Assembly (NCBI RefSeq): GCF_004769665.1
Contig: NZ_RQGG01000019.1
Location: forward strand, 1-64,000
Reading direction: 5' to 3'
Length of the DNA stretch: 64,000 nucleotides
Source: Leptospira kemamanensis
Lineage (GTDB): Bacteria > Spirochaetota > Leptospiria > Leptospirales > Leptospiraceae
Part shown: positions 63,496-64,000 of the stretch, in pieces
Layout: every line of letters starts with the position of its first letter
Numbering within the stretch: position 1 is the first letter of the stretch
Program-made: the position numbers and the translations under genes
The notes under the pieces: generated by a model
Told to the model about the DNA's origin: nothing
Database searches by the model: none
What the model saw: only the letters and a program-made list of their open reading frames with translations

Positions 63496-64000
63496 TTAGA
63501 TGACCTTCGCTTCTTCGCGAAGAGCTTTTACAAGTTGAGATGCAAAACCTTGTGCATCTGCTGCTTCCAGTTTTCGACCAGCGATACGTGGAGGAGGTGG
63601 TTCAAGAGAAACAACTTCGAGTTTGGATCCAGTAGCACCGAGTTCCTCTGGTTTTTTCACATCGACTGGTTTTTTCTTCGCAGACATGATTCCTTTTAAA
63701 CTTGGGTATCTTGGTTCGTTCAAACCTTTTTGCGCAGTCACGGCAAGAGGAGCAGAAGTTTCAACCACTTCAGTTCCACCTTCGATCTCGCGAGTTGCTG
63801 TTACTTTTTTGCCATCAAACTCAAGTTTGAGTGCCATTGCAACGTGAGGAACATTGAGTCTCTCTGCAATTTGAACAACTACTTGTGAGCTGTCAGTATC
63901 GATGGATTGACGACCACCGATCACTACATCTGCATTTTCAGCTTTGATGAAATTCGCAAGAAGTTCGGAAGTGTATGTAGAGTCAAAAGTTACATAGTCA
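63496..64000 (-). CDS. etfB: Electron transfer flavoprotein beta subunit (5' part outside window)
   Basis: Partial: the frame is open to the window edge (64000), so about 168 C-terminal residues are seen and the start lies beyond. ADVVIGGRQSIDTDSSQV and LNVPHVAMALKLEFDGK are typical of EtfB, as is the C-terminal LKGIMSAKKKPVDVKKPEEL. EtfB binds AMP and, with EtfA, the FAD. It is upstream of etfA by ten bases. Confidence 0.93.
   Translation of the reverse strand, partial: DYVTFDSTYTSELLANFIKAENADVVIGGRQSIDTDSSQVVVQIAERLNVPHVAMALKLEFDGKKVTATREIEGGTEVVETSAPLAVTAQKGLNEPRYPSLKGIMSAKKKPVDVKKPEELGATGSKLEVVSLEPPPPRIAGRKLEAADAQGFASQLVKALREEAKVI

Noticed and set aside
1..64000. CRISPR arrays, tRNA or rRNA genes, prophage or IS elements
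   Set aside because: No direct repeats with spacers, no cloverleaf or transposase was seen; everything fits ordinary chromosome.

Overview
The window is about 64 kb of AT-rich spirochaete DNA that fits a Leptospira chromosome, probably of the saprophytic (L. biflexa / L. meyeri-like) group. This is inferred from the many short lipoproteins with relaxed spirochaetal lipoboxes, the spirochaete-type 652-residue protein next to trpS, the abundance of 7TMR-DISM, GGDEF and hybrid-kinase signalling proteins, and the protein-level look of the genes. No rRNA, tRNA, CRISPR array, prophage or insertion sequence was found. No species can be proven from the sequence alone.

Layout. 1-4.4 kb: small lipoproteins, a diguanylate cyclase and a gene-poor stretch. 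4.4-10 kb (minus): an overlapping operon of an M16 zinc peptidase lipoprotein, a TPR protein, a small membrane protein and a DUF4436 protein broken by one in-frame TGA. 10-15.3 kb: membrane proteins, a CrtA-like protein, a RibD_C reductase, an ArsR-type regulator with a candidate three-half-site operator before a divergent membrane protein, and a DoxX protein. 15.3-17.8 kb: a large kinase-receiver-phosphatase. 18-19.3 kb: an outer-membrane-protein gene broken by one in-frame TAG. 19.4-24 kb: a propeller-like lipoprotein, a small Cys-rich secreted protein and an HExxH protein. 24-27.6 kb: a LytS-type 7TMR-DISM kinase, an outer membrane protein and a LytTR response regulator, all in one direction. 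28-32 kb: lipoproteins, a PhoD-like phosphatase and a TetR regulator.

32-40 kb (minus): TPM-domain lipoprotein, DUF4349 lipoprotein, D-aminoacylase-like amidohydrolase, a short LeuA-type synthase, a sodium:solute symporter and a CBS protein. Between the symporter and the synthase is the most striking element of the window: a 16-codon leader peptide with five consecutive leucine codons and a sixth before its stop, followed by mutually exclusive hairpins ending in an intrinsic terminator. This is a textbook-style leucine attenuator. 40-45.4 kb (plus): acyl-CoA ligase, acyl-CoA dehydrogenase, a HisKA_2 kinase and a MaoC hydratase, tightly packed as one lipid-metabolism operon with a kinase inside it.

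45.4-54.7 kb: DUF1292/HNH pair, acyltransferase, flavin amine oxidase, a second 7TMR-DISM protein with an RsbW-like ATPase end, PrmA, XRE-cupin regulator, RsmI-like methyltransferase, HAD phosphatase and M23 peptidase. 55-64 kb (minus): sterol-desaturase-family protein, ksgA, comEC, trpS, the spirochaete protein, a LolA-like carrier and etfA/etfB (etfB runs off the window). The ETF genes and the acyl-CoA genes both fit an organism that lives by beta-oxidation of fatty acids, as Leptospira does.
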